DNA from: an uncultured Dysgonomonas sp. | Lineage (GTDB): Bacteria > Bacteroidota > Bacteroidia > Bacteroidales > Dysgonomonadaceae | DNA: 64,000 nucleotides | Direction: 5' to 3' | NCBI RefSeq assembly: GCF_934668725.1 | Contig: NZ_CAKUOF010000001.1 | Location: 62,001 to 126,000 of the forward strand | Shown here: piece by piece, positions 1 through 9,450 of the stretch | How positions within the stretch are numbered: the first letter of the stretch is position 1 | Layout of the letters: every line of letters starts with the position of its first letter | The notes under the pieces: generated by a model | What the model was told of the DNA's origin: nothing | What the model saw: only the letters and a program-made list of their open reading frames with translations | Database searches by the model: none | Program-made: the position numbers and the translations under genes

Positions 1-68
1 AAGGATTGTGCATAAATAATACCTGCACTATTTAGTATGAGCAATAGTAATGAAATAATTGTTCTCAT
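1..68 (-). CDS. N-terminus of a secreted protein (partial, runs off left edge)
   Basis: Read on the minus strand from the ATG at 68, the 22 complete codons give MRTIISLLLLILNSAGIIYA followed by QS. This is a typical type I signal peptide: one positive residue, a hydrophobic core, and a cleavage site after IYA. The frame is still open at the window edge, so the mature protein and its function are unknown. It is divergent from the GH31 gene, and a promoter-like TAAATTTG lies just upstream at 101-108. It could be another exported enzyme of the same locus, but nothing in the visible part shows that. Confidence 0.55.
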   Translation of the reverse strand, partial: MRTIISLLLLILNSAGIIYAQS

Positions 69-100
69 GAAGATTTGGCTAATATTGATTCTTTCTCTAA

Positions 101-129
101 CAAATTTAGATAAATTATATAATTCCAAA
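101..129 (-). promoter_or_regulatory. Putative promoter of the left-edge secreted protein
   Basis: On the minus strand TTTG (129-126) is followed after 17 bases by TAAATTTG (108-101), which fits the Bacteroidetes -33/-7 pattern, although the spacing is slightly short. The ATG of the left-edge gene is 32 bases downstream. Confidence 0.4.
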
Positions 130-237
130 GGATGTATTACAAATTTAGCCTCTCTATAGAAACATATGCACCCCTTCTTTATTCATGTCGACCTTCTTTT
201 CAGAACATTTAAACAGAGGCTTAACTATTTCATACTA

Positions 238-245
238 TACATTTG
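238..245 (+). promoter_or_regulatory. Putative -7 element upstream of the GH31 gene
   Basis: TACATTTG matches the Bacteroidetes -7 consensus TAnnTTTG and lies 33 bases before the GH31 ATG. No TTTG is seen at the expected -33 position, as is common for promoters that need an activator. Confidence 0.35.
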
Positions 246-278
246 TATTGTTACTAAAACCTAAAAATATAATTTACC

Positions 279-3107
279 ATGAAGAAGCATCTATTATTAA
301 TAATGGTGTTATTACCTGCTCTTTTCTTTAGTTGTAATGATTCTTATGAGAAAACTCAGGATGGAATTATTGTAAATCTGAAGAATGATTCTACTGATGC
401 AACGAAACACATCCGATTGCAAGTTATTACAGACGATATTATTCGTGTAAGTGCAACCCCAAAGAACAGTTTTTCGGATAGAGAAAGTCTTATTAGTGTT
501 TATGAGAAAACACAGACTTCGGGCTGGGAAGTAATCGAGCAAAAAGACGAGCTATTATTAAAGACAGCTACAACAATAGCCAAAATATCTCTGAAAACAG
601 GAGAAATAACCTTTACTGATTTACAGGGAAATATTATCTTATCAGAGAATAAAGGTGGCGGAAAGTCATTTAAAGACATAGAGGTGGAAGGTAAAAAAGC
701 GTATACTCTACGTCAGATGTTCGAATCGTCCCATGACGAGGCTTTCTATGGACTTGGACAACATCAATCCGATGAATTTAACTATAAGGGAAAAAATGAA
801 GTATTGTTTCAATATAATACTAAGGTATCTGTTCCTTTTATTGTATCCTCCAAAAACTACGGTATTCTGTGGGATAATTATTCCTTAACCAAATTTGGAG
901 ATCCCAGAGATTATGAAAATCTGGACCAATTTAAGCTATTTGATAAAAACGGAAAAGAAGGAGGGCTTACTGCTACTTATATGGAAAGTAACGACCCTAC
1001 ACATATATTCACAGAACGCACTGAAAGTACAATAGATTATGAGAATCTGGAAACGGTAAAGAATTTTCCGAAAGATTTTCCTTTTAATAATTCAAGAATT
1101 ACATGGGAAGGAGAATTTGAAGCTAAAGAATCGGGTATTCACCGATTTATATTGTATTATGCAGGCTATACCAAAGTATATATTGATGATGAGTTGATTG
1201 TCCCAGAAAGGTGGCGTACAGCATGGAATCCGAACAGCTACAAATTTGCTGTTGATTTAAAAGCCGGAGAAAAACACAAAATAAAATTAGACTGGAAACC
1301 CGACGGCGGGATATCGTATATAGGCCTTAAGGCTTTAGATTCAAAGAATGAGAAAGATCAAAACAAGCTATCTCTTTGGTCGGAAATGGGTGACGAGATC
1401 GATTATTATTTCATCAGAGGAAACAATATGGATGAAGTAATAAAAGGGTATCGTACGGTTACAGGAAAATCGCAGATTATGCCTAAATGGGCGATGGGCT
1501 TCTGGCAAAGCCGCGAACGCTACAAAACACAAGAAGAACTGCTAAATGCCGTAAAAGAATATCGTAAGAGAGAGATTCCGCTTGATAATATTGTTTTAGA
1601 CTGGTCTTACTGGCCTCAAGATGCATGGGGAAGCCACGATTTTGATTCTGCTCGTTTTCCTGATCCTAAAGGGATGATTGATAGTGTACATATAATGGAT
1701 GCCCGTATTATGATATCGGTATGGCCTAAATTTTATTATACAACCGACAATTATAAGGCTTTTGACGAAAAGGGCTGGATGTATAACCGTGCCGTGAAAG
1801 ACAGTATCAGAGATTGGATAGGGAAGGGGTATATAGCCGGATTTTACGATGCTTACAGCGAGGGTGCCCGTAAACTATTTTGGGATCAAATGAACGAAAA
1901 ACTTTATTCGAAAGGTATCGATGCTTGGTGGATGGATGCTTCTGAACCCGATATTTTATCGAATGCAAGTATGAAATACCGCAAGGAGTTGAGTACACCT
2001 ACCGCTTTAGGTTCATCAACGGAGTATTTTAACGCATATGCTTTGGTGAATGCCATGGCTATTTATAACGGTCAACGTTCGGTTAATCCAGATAATCGCG
2101 TATTTCTTTTGACCCGTTCGGGGTTTGCAGGCTTACAACGTTATTCGACAGCAACATGGAGTGGCGATATTGGTACTCGTTGGGAGGATATGAAAGCACA
2201 GATTTCGGCAGGACTTAATTTTGCCATGTCTGGTATTCCTTATTGGACGATGGATATTGGTGGATTTTGTGTTGAGAAGCGTTATGAACAAGCAAAAGAG
2301 GGATCGGAGGATTTAAACGAATGGCGTGAGTTAAATACACGTTGGTTTCAGTTTGGAGCATTTTGTCCCTTGTTTCGCAGTCACGGACAATACCCTTACC
2401 GTGAGATTTATAACATTGCTCCCGAAAATCATCCTGCATACAAAAGCATGGTATATTATGATAAGTTGCGTTACCGTTTGATGCCTTACATATATTCTCT
2501 TGCCGGAATGACGCATTTCGATGATTATACGATTATGCGTGCTCTCATAATGGATTTCGGGACAGATGCAAAAACTTTCAATATCGATGATCAGTATATG
2601 TTTGGACCCGACCTGATGGTATGCCCCGTATATACTTACAAAACGACTTCACGTGATATCTACTTTCCTGAAAATACCAATTGGTATGATTTTGAAACGG
2701 GTAGATACATAACAGGAGGTAAAACAGAGAAGGTTGCTGCTCCGTACGAGCGTATTCCGTTGTTTGTCCGAGAAGGAGCTATTCTGCCCTTCGGTAAGGA
2801 TATTCAGAATACAAAGCAATCTCAGGCAGATAATATTAAATTGAAAATATACTCAGGTAAAGACGGTGAATTTACAATTTATGAAGATGAAGGTGTAAAC
2901 TATAATTATGAAAAGGGACAATTTGCTAAAATCAAAATTAACTATGACGAGAAAACCAAAACCGTAACTATTGCAGACATTCAGGGCAGTTACGCCGAAA
3001 TGCCTGCGACCCGAACTTTCGAAATCGAATTAATAACTAAAGACAATAAAAATCAAACTCCTAAAATCGTAGAATACTCAGGTAAGAAGTTATCTGTAAC
3101 CTTGTAA
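279..3107 (+). CDS. GH31 glycosidase with PA14 insert, probable alpha-xylosidase
   Basis: A 942-residue lipoprotein with a signal peptide ending in LFFSC (Cys19), so probably anchored to the cell surface or facing the periplasm. An N-terminal GH31 beta-sandwich is followed by a PA14-like insert at about residues 230-355 (YTKVYIDDELIVPERW), then the catalytic barrel. The catalytic residues are visible: nucleophile Asp553 in WWMDASEPD and acid/base Asp630 in WSGDIGTRW. The MDASEPD form and the PA14 insert resemble xyloglucan-associated alpha-xylosidases of Cellvibrio and Bacteroides more than alpha-glucosidases. It is the first gene of a polysaccharide locus, 44 bases before susC. Function is inferred from family and context; alpha-glucosidase activity is the alternative. 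Confidence 0.88.
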   Translation: MKKHLLLIMVLLPALFFSCNDSYEKTQDGIIVNLKNDSTDATKHIRLQVITDDIIRVSATPKNSFSDRESLISVYEKTQTSGWEVIEQKDELLLKTATTIAKISLKTGEITFTDLQGNIILSENKGGGKSFKDIEVEGKKAYTLRQMFESSHDEAFYGLGQHQSDEFNYKGKNEVLFQYNTKVSVPFIVSSKNYGILWDNYSLTKFGDPRDYENLDQFKLFDKNGKEGGLTATYMESNDPTHIFTERTESTIDYENLETVKNFPKDFPFNNSRITWEGEFEAKESGIHRFILYYAGYTKVYIDDELIVPERWRTAWNPNSYKFAVDLKAGEKHKIKLDWKPDGGISYIGLKALDSKNEKDQNKLSLWSEMGDEIDYYFIRGNNMDEVIKGYRTVTGKSQIMPKWAMGFWQSRERYKTQEELLNAVKEYRKREIPLDNIVLDWSYWPQDAWGSHDFDSARFPDPKGMIDSVHIMDARIMISVWPKFYYTTDNYKAFDEKGWMYNRAVKDSIRDWIGKGYIAGFYDAYSEGARKLFWDQMNEKLYSKGIDAWWMDASEPDILSNASMKYRKELSTPTALGSSTEYFNAYALVNAMAIYNGQRSVNPDNRVFLLTRSGFAGLQRYSTATWSGDIGTRWEDMKAQISAGLNFAMSGIPYWTMDIGGFCVEKRYEQAKEGSEDLNEWRELNTRWFQFGAFCPLFRSHGQYPYREIYNIAPENHPAYKSMVYYDKLRYRLMPYIYSLAGMTHFDDYTIMRALIMDFGTDAKTFNIDDQYMFGPDLMVCPVYTYKTTSRDIYFPENTNWYDFETGRYITGGKTEKVAAPYERIPLFVREGAILPFGKDIQNTKQSQADNIKLKIYSGKDGEFTIYEDEGVNYNYEKGQFAKIKINYDEKTKTVTIADIQGSYAEMPATRTFEIELITKDNKNQTPKIVEYSGKKLSVTL

Positions 3108-3151
3108 AGTCAGTAATGAAAAAACATTAATTTCTTAAAATTTTAATAACC

Positions 3152-6100
3152 ATGAATAAGCAATTAAAACGATTAATTAACCAATCCTCTAACATAGGCC
3201 TGTTAAGGCTATGTTTGATGATTATACTAAGCTTTGGATTGTTAGCTGGTCTGCATGCTCAGAATACGCAGGAAGTTTCGGGGGTTGTTTCCAGTAAAGG
3301 AGAGCCCCTGGTAGGAGCTTCGGTAGTTGAAAAAGGAACAACCAACGGTACAATTACCGATCTGGATGGTAAGTTTACAATAAGAGTTGGCAGTAATGCT
3401 TCTTTGGTAGTAACTTATCTCGGATATACTACTAAAACAATAGCAGTAGGTAATCAAAAGCAGATAAATATAGAACTGGAAGAAGATAACAATGTACTTG
3501 ATGAAGTCGTTGCAATCGGATACGGTATCCAAAAGAAAAAACTGAATACCGGTGCTACAGTACAGGTAAAAGGTGATGATTTGATGAAGTTGAATACTAC
3601 AAATGCACTTCAGGCTTTGCAAGGACAAACTCCGGGAGTACAGATATCATCGACTTCGGGACAACCCGGTGCCGACCTCAAAGTAACCATTCGTGGTTTA
3701 GGTACCGTAGGTAATGCCAAGCCTCTTTATATCATAGATGGTATTGAAGGTGATATTACAGTACTCAATCCCGCAGATATCCAATCGATAGATGTACTTA
3801 AAGATGCTGCATCGGCAGCAATTTTCGGAGCACAGGCTGCTAACGGAGTAGTGCTGGTAACTACCAAACAAGGCGTGAAAGGCAAAGGACAGGTGTCGTT
3901 TGATGCTTTTTATGGTATGCAGAATGTACCTCGTAAAACTAAAATGTTGAACGCCGAATCATATAAAGTAATAATGAATGAGCAGGCAATTAATTCGGGA
4001 TCGTCACAATACGATTTTGGTGCTATGGGGGAACTTGCCGATACAGACTGGATCAGCCAGATGTTTAAAGACAATGCAAAAATCGAAAACTATGCATTGA
4101 TGGTAAACGGAGGTTCCGAAACATCGGTTTACTCTCTGGGATTGAATTATACTTCACAGGAAGGTATTGTTGGTGGAAGCAAAGTTTCTAATTACGAACG
4201 TTATGGTTTTCGTATCAATACAGAGCATAAATTATATAACAATGTATTAAGGATTGGTCAGCATTTGAACTTTAATTATATAAAAAACAGAGGCGTAAAT
4301 GTCGGGAATCAGTATAACAATACATTAAGAGGCGCTTTTGCTACTTCGCCGTTATCTCCTGTATTTAGTGATAATAATAGATACGACAGTCCATTTAACG
4401 ATACCAGTAATTCTCTTTGGTATAAAGGAGATGGTAACCCTTATGGCTGGATGATGACCAACAGTAATAACAGTAATGATGGACAGAAACTAATGGCGGA
4501 TGTATATGCTGAACTTGAGCCAATAAAGAATCTGAGAATAAGATCTGTTTTAGGAATTAATTATTATGCATCGGAATATCGAAGTTTTACACCATTATAT
4601 CAGTTTTCGAGTTATTCATATAATAATGATCACTCGACAATAAATCAAAATATGAGCAAAGGTCATACATTGACGTCGATGAATACGGCAGGTTATGACT
4701 TTACTATTGATGAGAATCATGCTTTCAATGCTTTGGTAGGTATGGAAGCTGTGCGATATCAAGGTACTTATTTATCGGGATCAAATTGGAATCTACTTTC
4801 TCAATTTAATGATTTTTCGCATGCTTATTTAGATAATACTACCGGACAGGCACATTTGGATGACGATGGAAATATTGTGGAAACCAAAACCGTAGGTGGT
4901 AAACCCGAAAATGTATATAGCCGCTTATCGTATTTTACTCGTTTAGGATATAATTATGCCGAAAAGTATATGTTTAATGCTACACTTCGTGCCGATGGAT
5001 CATCGAAATTTGCAAAAGGAAACCGTTGGGGATATTTTCCTTCTTTCTCAGCAGGATGGCTTATATCGAATGAACCTTTTATGGAGAATGTAACCAAGAA
5101 TTCGATACTTGATATGTTGAAATTCAGAGTGAGCTGGGGACAAGTTGGTAACCAGAATATTGATGACTTTCAATATTCGTCTCCTATTAATACATCGACA
5201 GGATTCAGTGCCAGTAATCCGGCAGCGTTTTATGTCTTTGGTACAAGTAAATCGAATGTTCCCGGAGCTTATCCAAGCCGATTATCAAATAAAGAGCTTA
5301 CGTGGGAAACCTCGGAACAAACAAACATTGGTTTAGATGCACGCTTCTTGAAAGGTCGTTTAGGAGTAACTACGGATTTCTATATAAAAACAACTAAAGA
5401 TTGGTTGGTCGTAGCACCTATTTTAGCAACAGCCGGAGCAAACGCGCCTTATATCAATGGTGGAAACGTAAAAAATACAGGATTTGAGTTAGCTTTTATA
5501 TGGAATGACAATATTGGTAAATTTAATTATCATGCTGCATTAAATGGTGCTTACAATAAAAATAGGGTCGGAAATATTCCAACCGAAGATGGTATTATAC
5601 ATGGTGCTATAAATATGCTTTATGATAATTCAGAAGAATTTTACCGAGCCGAAAATGGTCATACAATAGGATATTTCTGGGGATATAAAACTGCAGGTAT
5701 CTTTCAGAACGAGCAGGAAATTGCCGAATGGAAAGCGGCAGGTAATGGTATTCTCCAAGCAGACGTAAAACCGGGAGATGTTAGATACCTGGATATAAAT
5801 AAAGATGGTAAAATAGATGCAAAAGATAAAACCGATTTAGGTAATGGTATGCCCGACTTATCTTTTGGTTTTAATTTAGGGTTTGATTATAAGGGTTTTG
5901 ATTTTACAGTTAATGCTAATGGTGTACTAGGTAATAAAATAGTTCAATCGTATCGTAATCATTCCAACAAGCAGGCCAATTACACTACTGCCATACTTAA
6001 TCGTTGGACGGGAGAAGGTACTTCGAACAGAATACCTCGGGTAACAGAAACTAATGTGAATTGGCAATTCTCGGATCTATATATACAAGACGGCGATTTT

Positions 6101-6331
6101 CTGAGAATTAATGACATTATTTTGGGATACGATCTTTCATCCTTTATTAAATGGAAATATATCAGTCAGTTAAGAGTATATGCTTCTGTTCAGAATGCAA
6201 TTACTTTTACCAAATATGATGGTATGGATCCCGAAATAGGTTATGGAACAAGCGATTGGGTATCGGGTATTGATTTAGGGTACTATCCACGTCCCAGAAC
6301 TTACTTGTTTGGTGTAAACGTTAAATTCTAA
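3152..6331 (+). CDS. susC: SusC-like TonB-dependent outer-membrane transporter
   Basis: 1059 residues. A signal peptide ends near LHAQ, followed by a carboxypeptidase-regulatory-like domain at about 40-125 (GVVSSKGEPLVGASV), a TonB-box-like DEVVAIGYG, the plug domain (about 130-240, with the conserved ASAAIFGAQAANGVVLVTT) and a beta-barrel ending in the aromatic residue Phe. With the SusD partner directly downstream (gap 12 bases) it should import oligosaccharides across the outer membrane using TonB energy. Its substrate is set by the neighbouring hydrolases, which point to xyloglucan. Confidence 0.95.
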   Translation: MNKQLKRLINQSSNIGLLRLCLMIILSFGLLAGLHAQNTQEVSGVVSSKGEPLVGASVVEKGTTNGTITDLDGKFTIRVGSNASLVVTYLGYTTKTIAVGNQKQINIELEEDNNVLDEVVAIGYGIQKKKLNTGATVQVKGDDLMKLNTTNALQALQGQTPGVQISSTSGQPGADLKVTIRGLGTVGNAKPLYIIDGIEGDITVLNPADIQSIDVLKDAASAAIFGAQAANGVVLVTTKQGVKGKGQVSFDAFYGMQNVPRKTKMLNAESYKVIMNEQAINSGSSQYDFGAMGELADTDWISQMFKDNAKIENYALMVNGGSETSVYSLGLNYTSQEGIVGGSKVSNYERYGFRINTEHKLYNNVLRIGQHLNFNYIKNRGVNVGNQYNNTLRGAFATSPLSPVFSDNNRYDSPFNDTSNSLWYKGDGNPYGWMMTNSNNSNDGQKLMADVYAELEPIKNLRIRSVLGINYYASEYRSFTPLYQFSSYSYNNDHSTINQNMSKGHTLTSMNTAGYDFTIDENHAFNALVGMEAVRYQGTYLSGSNWNLLSQFNDFSHAYLDNTTGQAHLDDDGNIVETKTVGGKPENVYSRLSYFTRLGYNYAEKYMFNATLRADGSSKFAKGNRWGYFPSFSAGWLISNEPFMENVTKNSILDMLKFRVSWGQVGNQNIDDFQYSSPINTSTGFSASNPAAFYVFGTSKSNVPGAYPSRLSNKELTWETSEQTNIGLDARFLKGRLGVTTDFYIKTTKDWLVVAPILATAGANAPYINGGNVKNTGFELAFIWNDNIGKFNYHAALNGAYNKNRVGNIPTEDGIIHGAINMLYDNSEEFYRAENGHTIGYFWGYKTAGIFQNEQEIAEWKAAGNGILQADVKPGDVRYLDINKDGKIDAKDKTDLGNGMPDLSFGFNLGFDYKGFDFTVNANGVLGNKIVQSYRNHSNKQANYTTAILNRWTGEGTSNRIPRVTETNVNWQFSDLYIQDGDFLRINDIILGYDLSSFIKWKYISQLRVYASVQNAITFTKYDGMDPEIGYGTSDWVSGIDLGYYPRPRTYLFGVNVKF

Positions 6332-6343
6332 AAAATTAAAACT

Positions 6344-7966
6344 ATGAATAAGTTTAAACTTAATATAATAGCAACGATTGTAATTGGTATGGGATTACTA
6401 TCGTCTTGTGCAGACAGTTTTTTAGATAGCGAATCTAAAACGACTGTAACAGATGGAAACTTTTATAAAACTATTGCCGATGCCGAAATGGCATTAATAG
6501 GTTGTTACGATGGCTTTCAACGTACATCTTCTAATGGAAACGTTGCTTTTTATGTAACATCAGAGGTTCTTTCCGATAATTGCTTCGGAGGATTAGGTCA
6601 TACTAATGATCGTACGTACCAAGTACTGGATAGGTTTGATTTTACACAATCACCATCCGAAAATAACCTGTTTAATGGAACATGGACCGATTATTATGCT
6701 GCAATTTTTCGTTGCAATACTCTTTTGCAAAAACTTGATGGAATTAGTTGGGGAGATAATCCAGCTATACGGAAGAGGATAGAAGGTGAAACGCGCTTCC
6801 TTAGAGCTATTCTATATTTCGATTTAGTTCGCCTTTTCGAAAGAGTGCCTTTATTGACAGAGCCTACAACTGCAAATATCCCTCAATCGGAACCTGCCGA
6901 AACATATAAATTAATAGCCGGAGACCTTAAGTTTGCAGCCGAAAATATTCCATCGGATGCTTATCCTAAAGCTAAGGCCAGCGAAAACGATGGACGTGTG
7001 ACTACTTATGCAGCCAAATCGATGTTAGCGCGTGTATATTTATTTTATACGGGATATTATAAGAGTGATGATTTGGGAGTTTCTAAGTCGGAAGTATTAG
7101 CCGGTCTCGAAGATGTTATAAACAGTAATGAATACGATTTGGTTTCTACCTATAAATCCTTATGGCCTGCGGCAAGTTACATACCCAATGCTAAGGATAA
7201 TACATTGGATAGATCAGGCTATGCCGGAATGGGTAATATAGAAACAGTATTTGCTCAAAAATTTAATAATACAAGTGATTATAACGGAAATATTGATGGT
7301 AACCGTTGGCTGGTAATGATGGGAATGCGTAATACCAACTGGTCTCCATACGGAAAAGGGTGGGGAGCAGGTTCGGTAAATCCAAAGTTGGTAAATGCTT
7401 ATTCGGATACAGATCAACGTAAAATAGCTTCAGTGATTGATATTGTTGGAGAAGGTATTGCTAAAGTATTCGATCTGAAAGACACGCGTGAATATACGGG
7501 GTATTCAAACAAAAAATATACCCCAATAGCTTTACCCGATGGTACTTCGGATACGGGAGGCGCTAATGATTTTCAGATATCACAAGATCAGGATTTTATT
7601 GTAATCAGGTATGCGGATGTCTTGTTGATGGCTGCCGAATTGGGGTCTCCTAAAGCTCAGTCTTATTACGATAAGGTTCGTAAGCGTGCCGGATTGACTA
7701 CTAAATCAGTTTCTCAAGCTAATATAATGGAAGAGCGTCGTTTGGAGTTTGCTTTCGAAGGTATACGTTATTGGGATTTACTTCGTCAGGGGTTAGATGT
7801 TGCAGCGTCAACAATTGCACAAACTCAGAAAGTAAAAAGTGGCGGAGTGGATGATGAAGTGGTTATCACTGCCGAAAACATCAAAAAGACAAGAGGTTTT
7901 ATGCAGATACCAAATACTCAGATCACTTTATCGAATGGAGTTTTGATTCAAAATTCCGGATGGTAA
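6344..7966 (+). CDS. susD: SusD-like surface glycan-binding lipoprotein
   Basis: 540 residues with the lipobox GLLSSC (Cys22), so lipid-anchored. The body has the SusD/RagB pattern of helical TPR-like repeats: FYKTIADAEMALIGCYDG near the N-terminus, RFLRAILYFDLVRLF at about 150-165, and the conserved C-terminal region with RYADVLLMAAE and EERRLEFAFEGIRYWDLLRQG. It forms the lid of the SusC transporter and binds glycan at the cell surface. It lies between susC and a second binding lipoprotein in the same direction. Confidence 0.95.
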   Translation: MNKFKLNIIATIVIGMGLLSSCADSFLDSESKTTVTDGNFYKTIADAEMALIGCYDGFQRTSSNGNVAFYVTSEVLSDNCFGGLGHTNDRTYQVLDRFDFTQSPSENNLFNGTWTDYYAAIFRCNTLLQKLDGISWGDNPAIRKRIEGETRFLRAILYFDLVRLFERVPLLTEPTTANIPQSEPAETYKLIAGDLKFAAENIPSDAYPKAKASENDGRVTTYAAKSMLARVYLFYTGYYKSDDLGVSKSEVLAGLEDVINSNEYDLVSTYKSLWPAASYIPNAKDNTLDRSGYAGMGNIETVFAQKFNNTSDYNGNIDGNRWLVMMGMRNTNWSPYGKGWGAGSVNPKLVNAYSDTDQRKIASVIDIVGEGIAKVFDLKDTREYTGYSNKKYTPIALPDGTSDTGGANDFQISQDQDFIVIRYADVLLMAAELGSPKAQSYYDKVRKRAGLTTKSVSQANIMEERRLEFAFEGIRYWDLLRQGLDVAASTIAQTQKVKSGGVDDEVVITAENIKKTRGFMQIPNTQITLSNGVLIQNSGW

Positions 7967-8005
7967 TAATCAATATATTTTAGTGTTACTTAATTTTGAA
8001 ACGTT

Positions 8006-9364
8006 ATGAAAAATATATATACATTGGTATTCGCTGTTTTGAGCGTAATATTATTAGCCACATCGTGTTCCCCTGATGAACCCCAGCTAGGAGGCACTAT
8101 ATCAAAAGATCAATTGAAGTTTAGCATTACTCAAAATCCGGATGATCCGAATATGGTTATTCTGGAAAGTTTGACGCCCAATGCTACTCCTTACTGGACA
8201 ACACCTTTAGGACGTTCGACACGTGTAAAAGATACTGTAAGAATTGCTTTTCCGGGTACTTATACATTCACTTACGGGGTACTTTCGGAGGGAGGAACTA
8301 CTGATGCTGATCCGTTTGTTTTAACCCTTACTACTTCTAATCTAACTTATGTGGATGATCCCCTATGGACAAACCTGACAGGAGGAGTAGGAAAAGAAAA
8401 AGTTTGGAGATTAGATTATGGTACTTATGGGCTTAATGCAGGACCTTTGACTTATTGTGAGCCTCAAACGACATGGACAGAGTGGCAGGCCGGTACTGCT
8501 AAAGTAGGGTGGGCTCCGGCGTGGAATGATAATCAGTGGATTATTGAAGAGGCCGATAAAAACAGCCGTATGATATTTAGCCTGAAAGGCGGAGCTTATA
8601 TGAAAACCCATAAGGTAACAGAAGGGGTTGACGAATCGGGTACATTCTTTCTGGATGTAAACAATCATACATTGACTACTACGGATGCAACTATTCTCCG
8701 CTCGAAAAATTTTATAGCCAATGCAACGAATTGGAATAAAAATCTAGTTGTGCTTTCTTTGACAGAAAACCAGTTGATGGTTGGTGTTCGGAGAACCAAT
8801 TCGGAAGGTGATTATTTGTATGTCTGGAATTTTGTATCGGATACATATGCCGAAAATTATGTTCCTGAAGAAACTGGAGATCCTAATTTTGACTTTGGAG
8901 ATCAAACTGAAATATTGGCAGTTAATACATCAAAGACATGGGTGCTGGATACCCAAGTACCATTCAATTGGGCTGACTTGAATGGTAAGCTTCTGAATGA
9001 ATGGAATAGTAGGGCAGATATTATTGCTGCGGGTTGGACAGGTTATGATGATTCTTCGGTTGCAAATATCGATGGTTGTTCTATTACTTTCACTAAGGAT
9101 GGAAAAGTAACTGTAAGACAAGATAATGGAACCGAAACTCACGGAACTTATACTAATACTGAATCCACCAATACAATTACATTTAAAGATGTAACACCGA
9201 CTTTCATTATTGCAGGTTGGATAAGTGTTGCTACAACGGAAGAAAACCAATGGAAAATAGTTAAGGTTGAATCGGATGTTGCGGGTAGTGTTACAGGTAT
9301 CTGGTTCGGAAAGAGAGACCCAGCAAAAGCCGAATATATGGTATTCCACTTTTTAAGTAAGTAA
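8006..9364 (+). CDS. Surface glycan-binding lipoprotein of the PUL (SusE/SGBP position)
   Basis: 452 residues, lipobox LLATSC (Cys21). A PKD-like segment at about 35-110 (PYWTTPLGRSTRVKDTVRIAFPGTYTFTYGV has the family look) is followed by two repeats that each begin with a Trp-x-Leu-Asp motif (KVWRLDYG near 133 and KTWVLDTQVPF near 311). No catalytic motif is seen. The position directly after susD is where Bacteroidetes loci encode a second surface glycan-binding protein. The ligand cannot be read from sequence. It is not obviously the same type as the Ig-repeat binding protein of the characterised Bacteroides ovatus xyloglucan locus. Confidence 0.75.
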   Translation: MKNIYTLVFAVLSVILLATSCSPDEPQLGGTISKDQLKFSITQNPDDPNMVILESLTPNATPYWTTPLGRSTRVKDTVRIAFPGTYTFTYGVLSEGGTTDADPFVLTLTTSNLTYVDDPLWTNLTGGVGKEKVWRLDYGTYGLNAGPLTYCEPQTTWTEWQAGTAKVGWAPAWNDNQWIIEEADKNSRMIFSLKGGAYMKTHKVTEGVDESGTFFLDVNNHTLTTTDATILRSKNFIANATNWNKNLVVLSLTENQLMVGVRRTNSEGDYLYVWNFVSDTYAENYVPEETGDPNFDFGDQTEILAVNTSKTWVLDTQVPFNWADLNGKLLNEWNSRADIIAAGWTGYDDSSVANIDGCSITFTKDGKVTVRQDNGTETHGTYTNTESTNTITFKDVTPTFIIAGWISVATTEENQWKIVKVESDVAGSVTGIWFGKRDPAKAEYMVFHFLSK

Positions 9365-9383
9365 CACAAGTAATAAATTAAAT

Positions 9384-9426
9384 ATGGCTGCCTCGGATAG
9401 TCACTCCGACTGATATAAGGCAGTCA
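9384..9426 (+). terminator. Hairpin between the glycan-binding lipoprotein and GH5 genes
   Basis: ATGGCTGCCT at 9384-9393 pairs with AGGCAGTCAT at 9417-9426 (one G-U), with an inner CGGA/TCCG stem, and is followed by ATTTTAATAA. It may act as a partial terminator or as a 3-prime stabiliser that separates the level of susCD and binding-protein mRNA from that of the downstream enzymes. Confidence 0.55.
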
Positions 9427-9450
9427 TATTTTAATAATAAACACTAACAT

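Noticed and set aside
3242..3628. 128-codon frame antisense to susC
   Set aside because: It runs opposite to the conserved N-terminal and plug domains of SusC and shows no family resemblance; it is a shadow frame.
8930..9349. 139-codon frame antisense to the glycan-binding lipoprotein
   Set aside because: It is a shadow of the real gene, with composition set by the opposite strand and no start signals.
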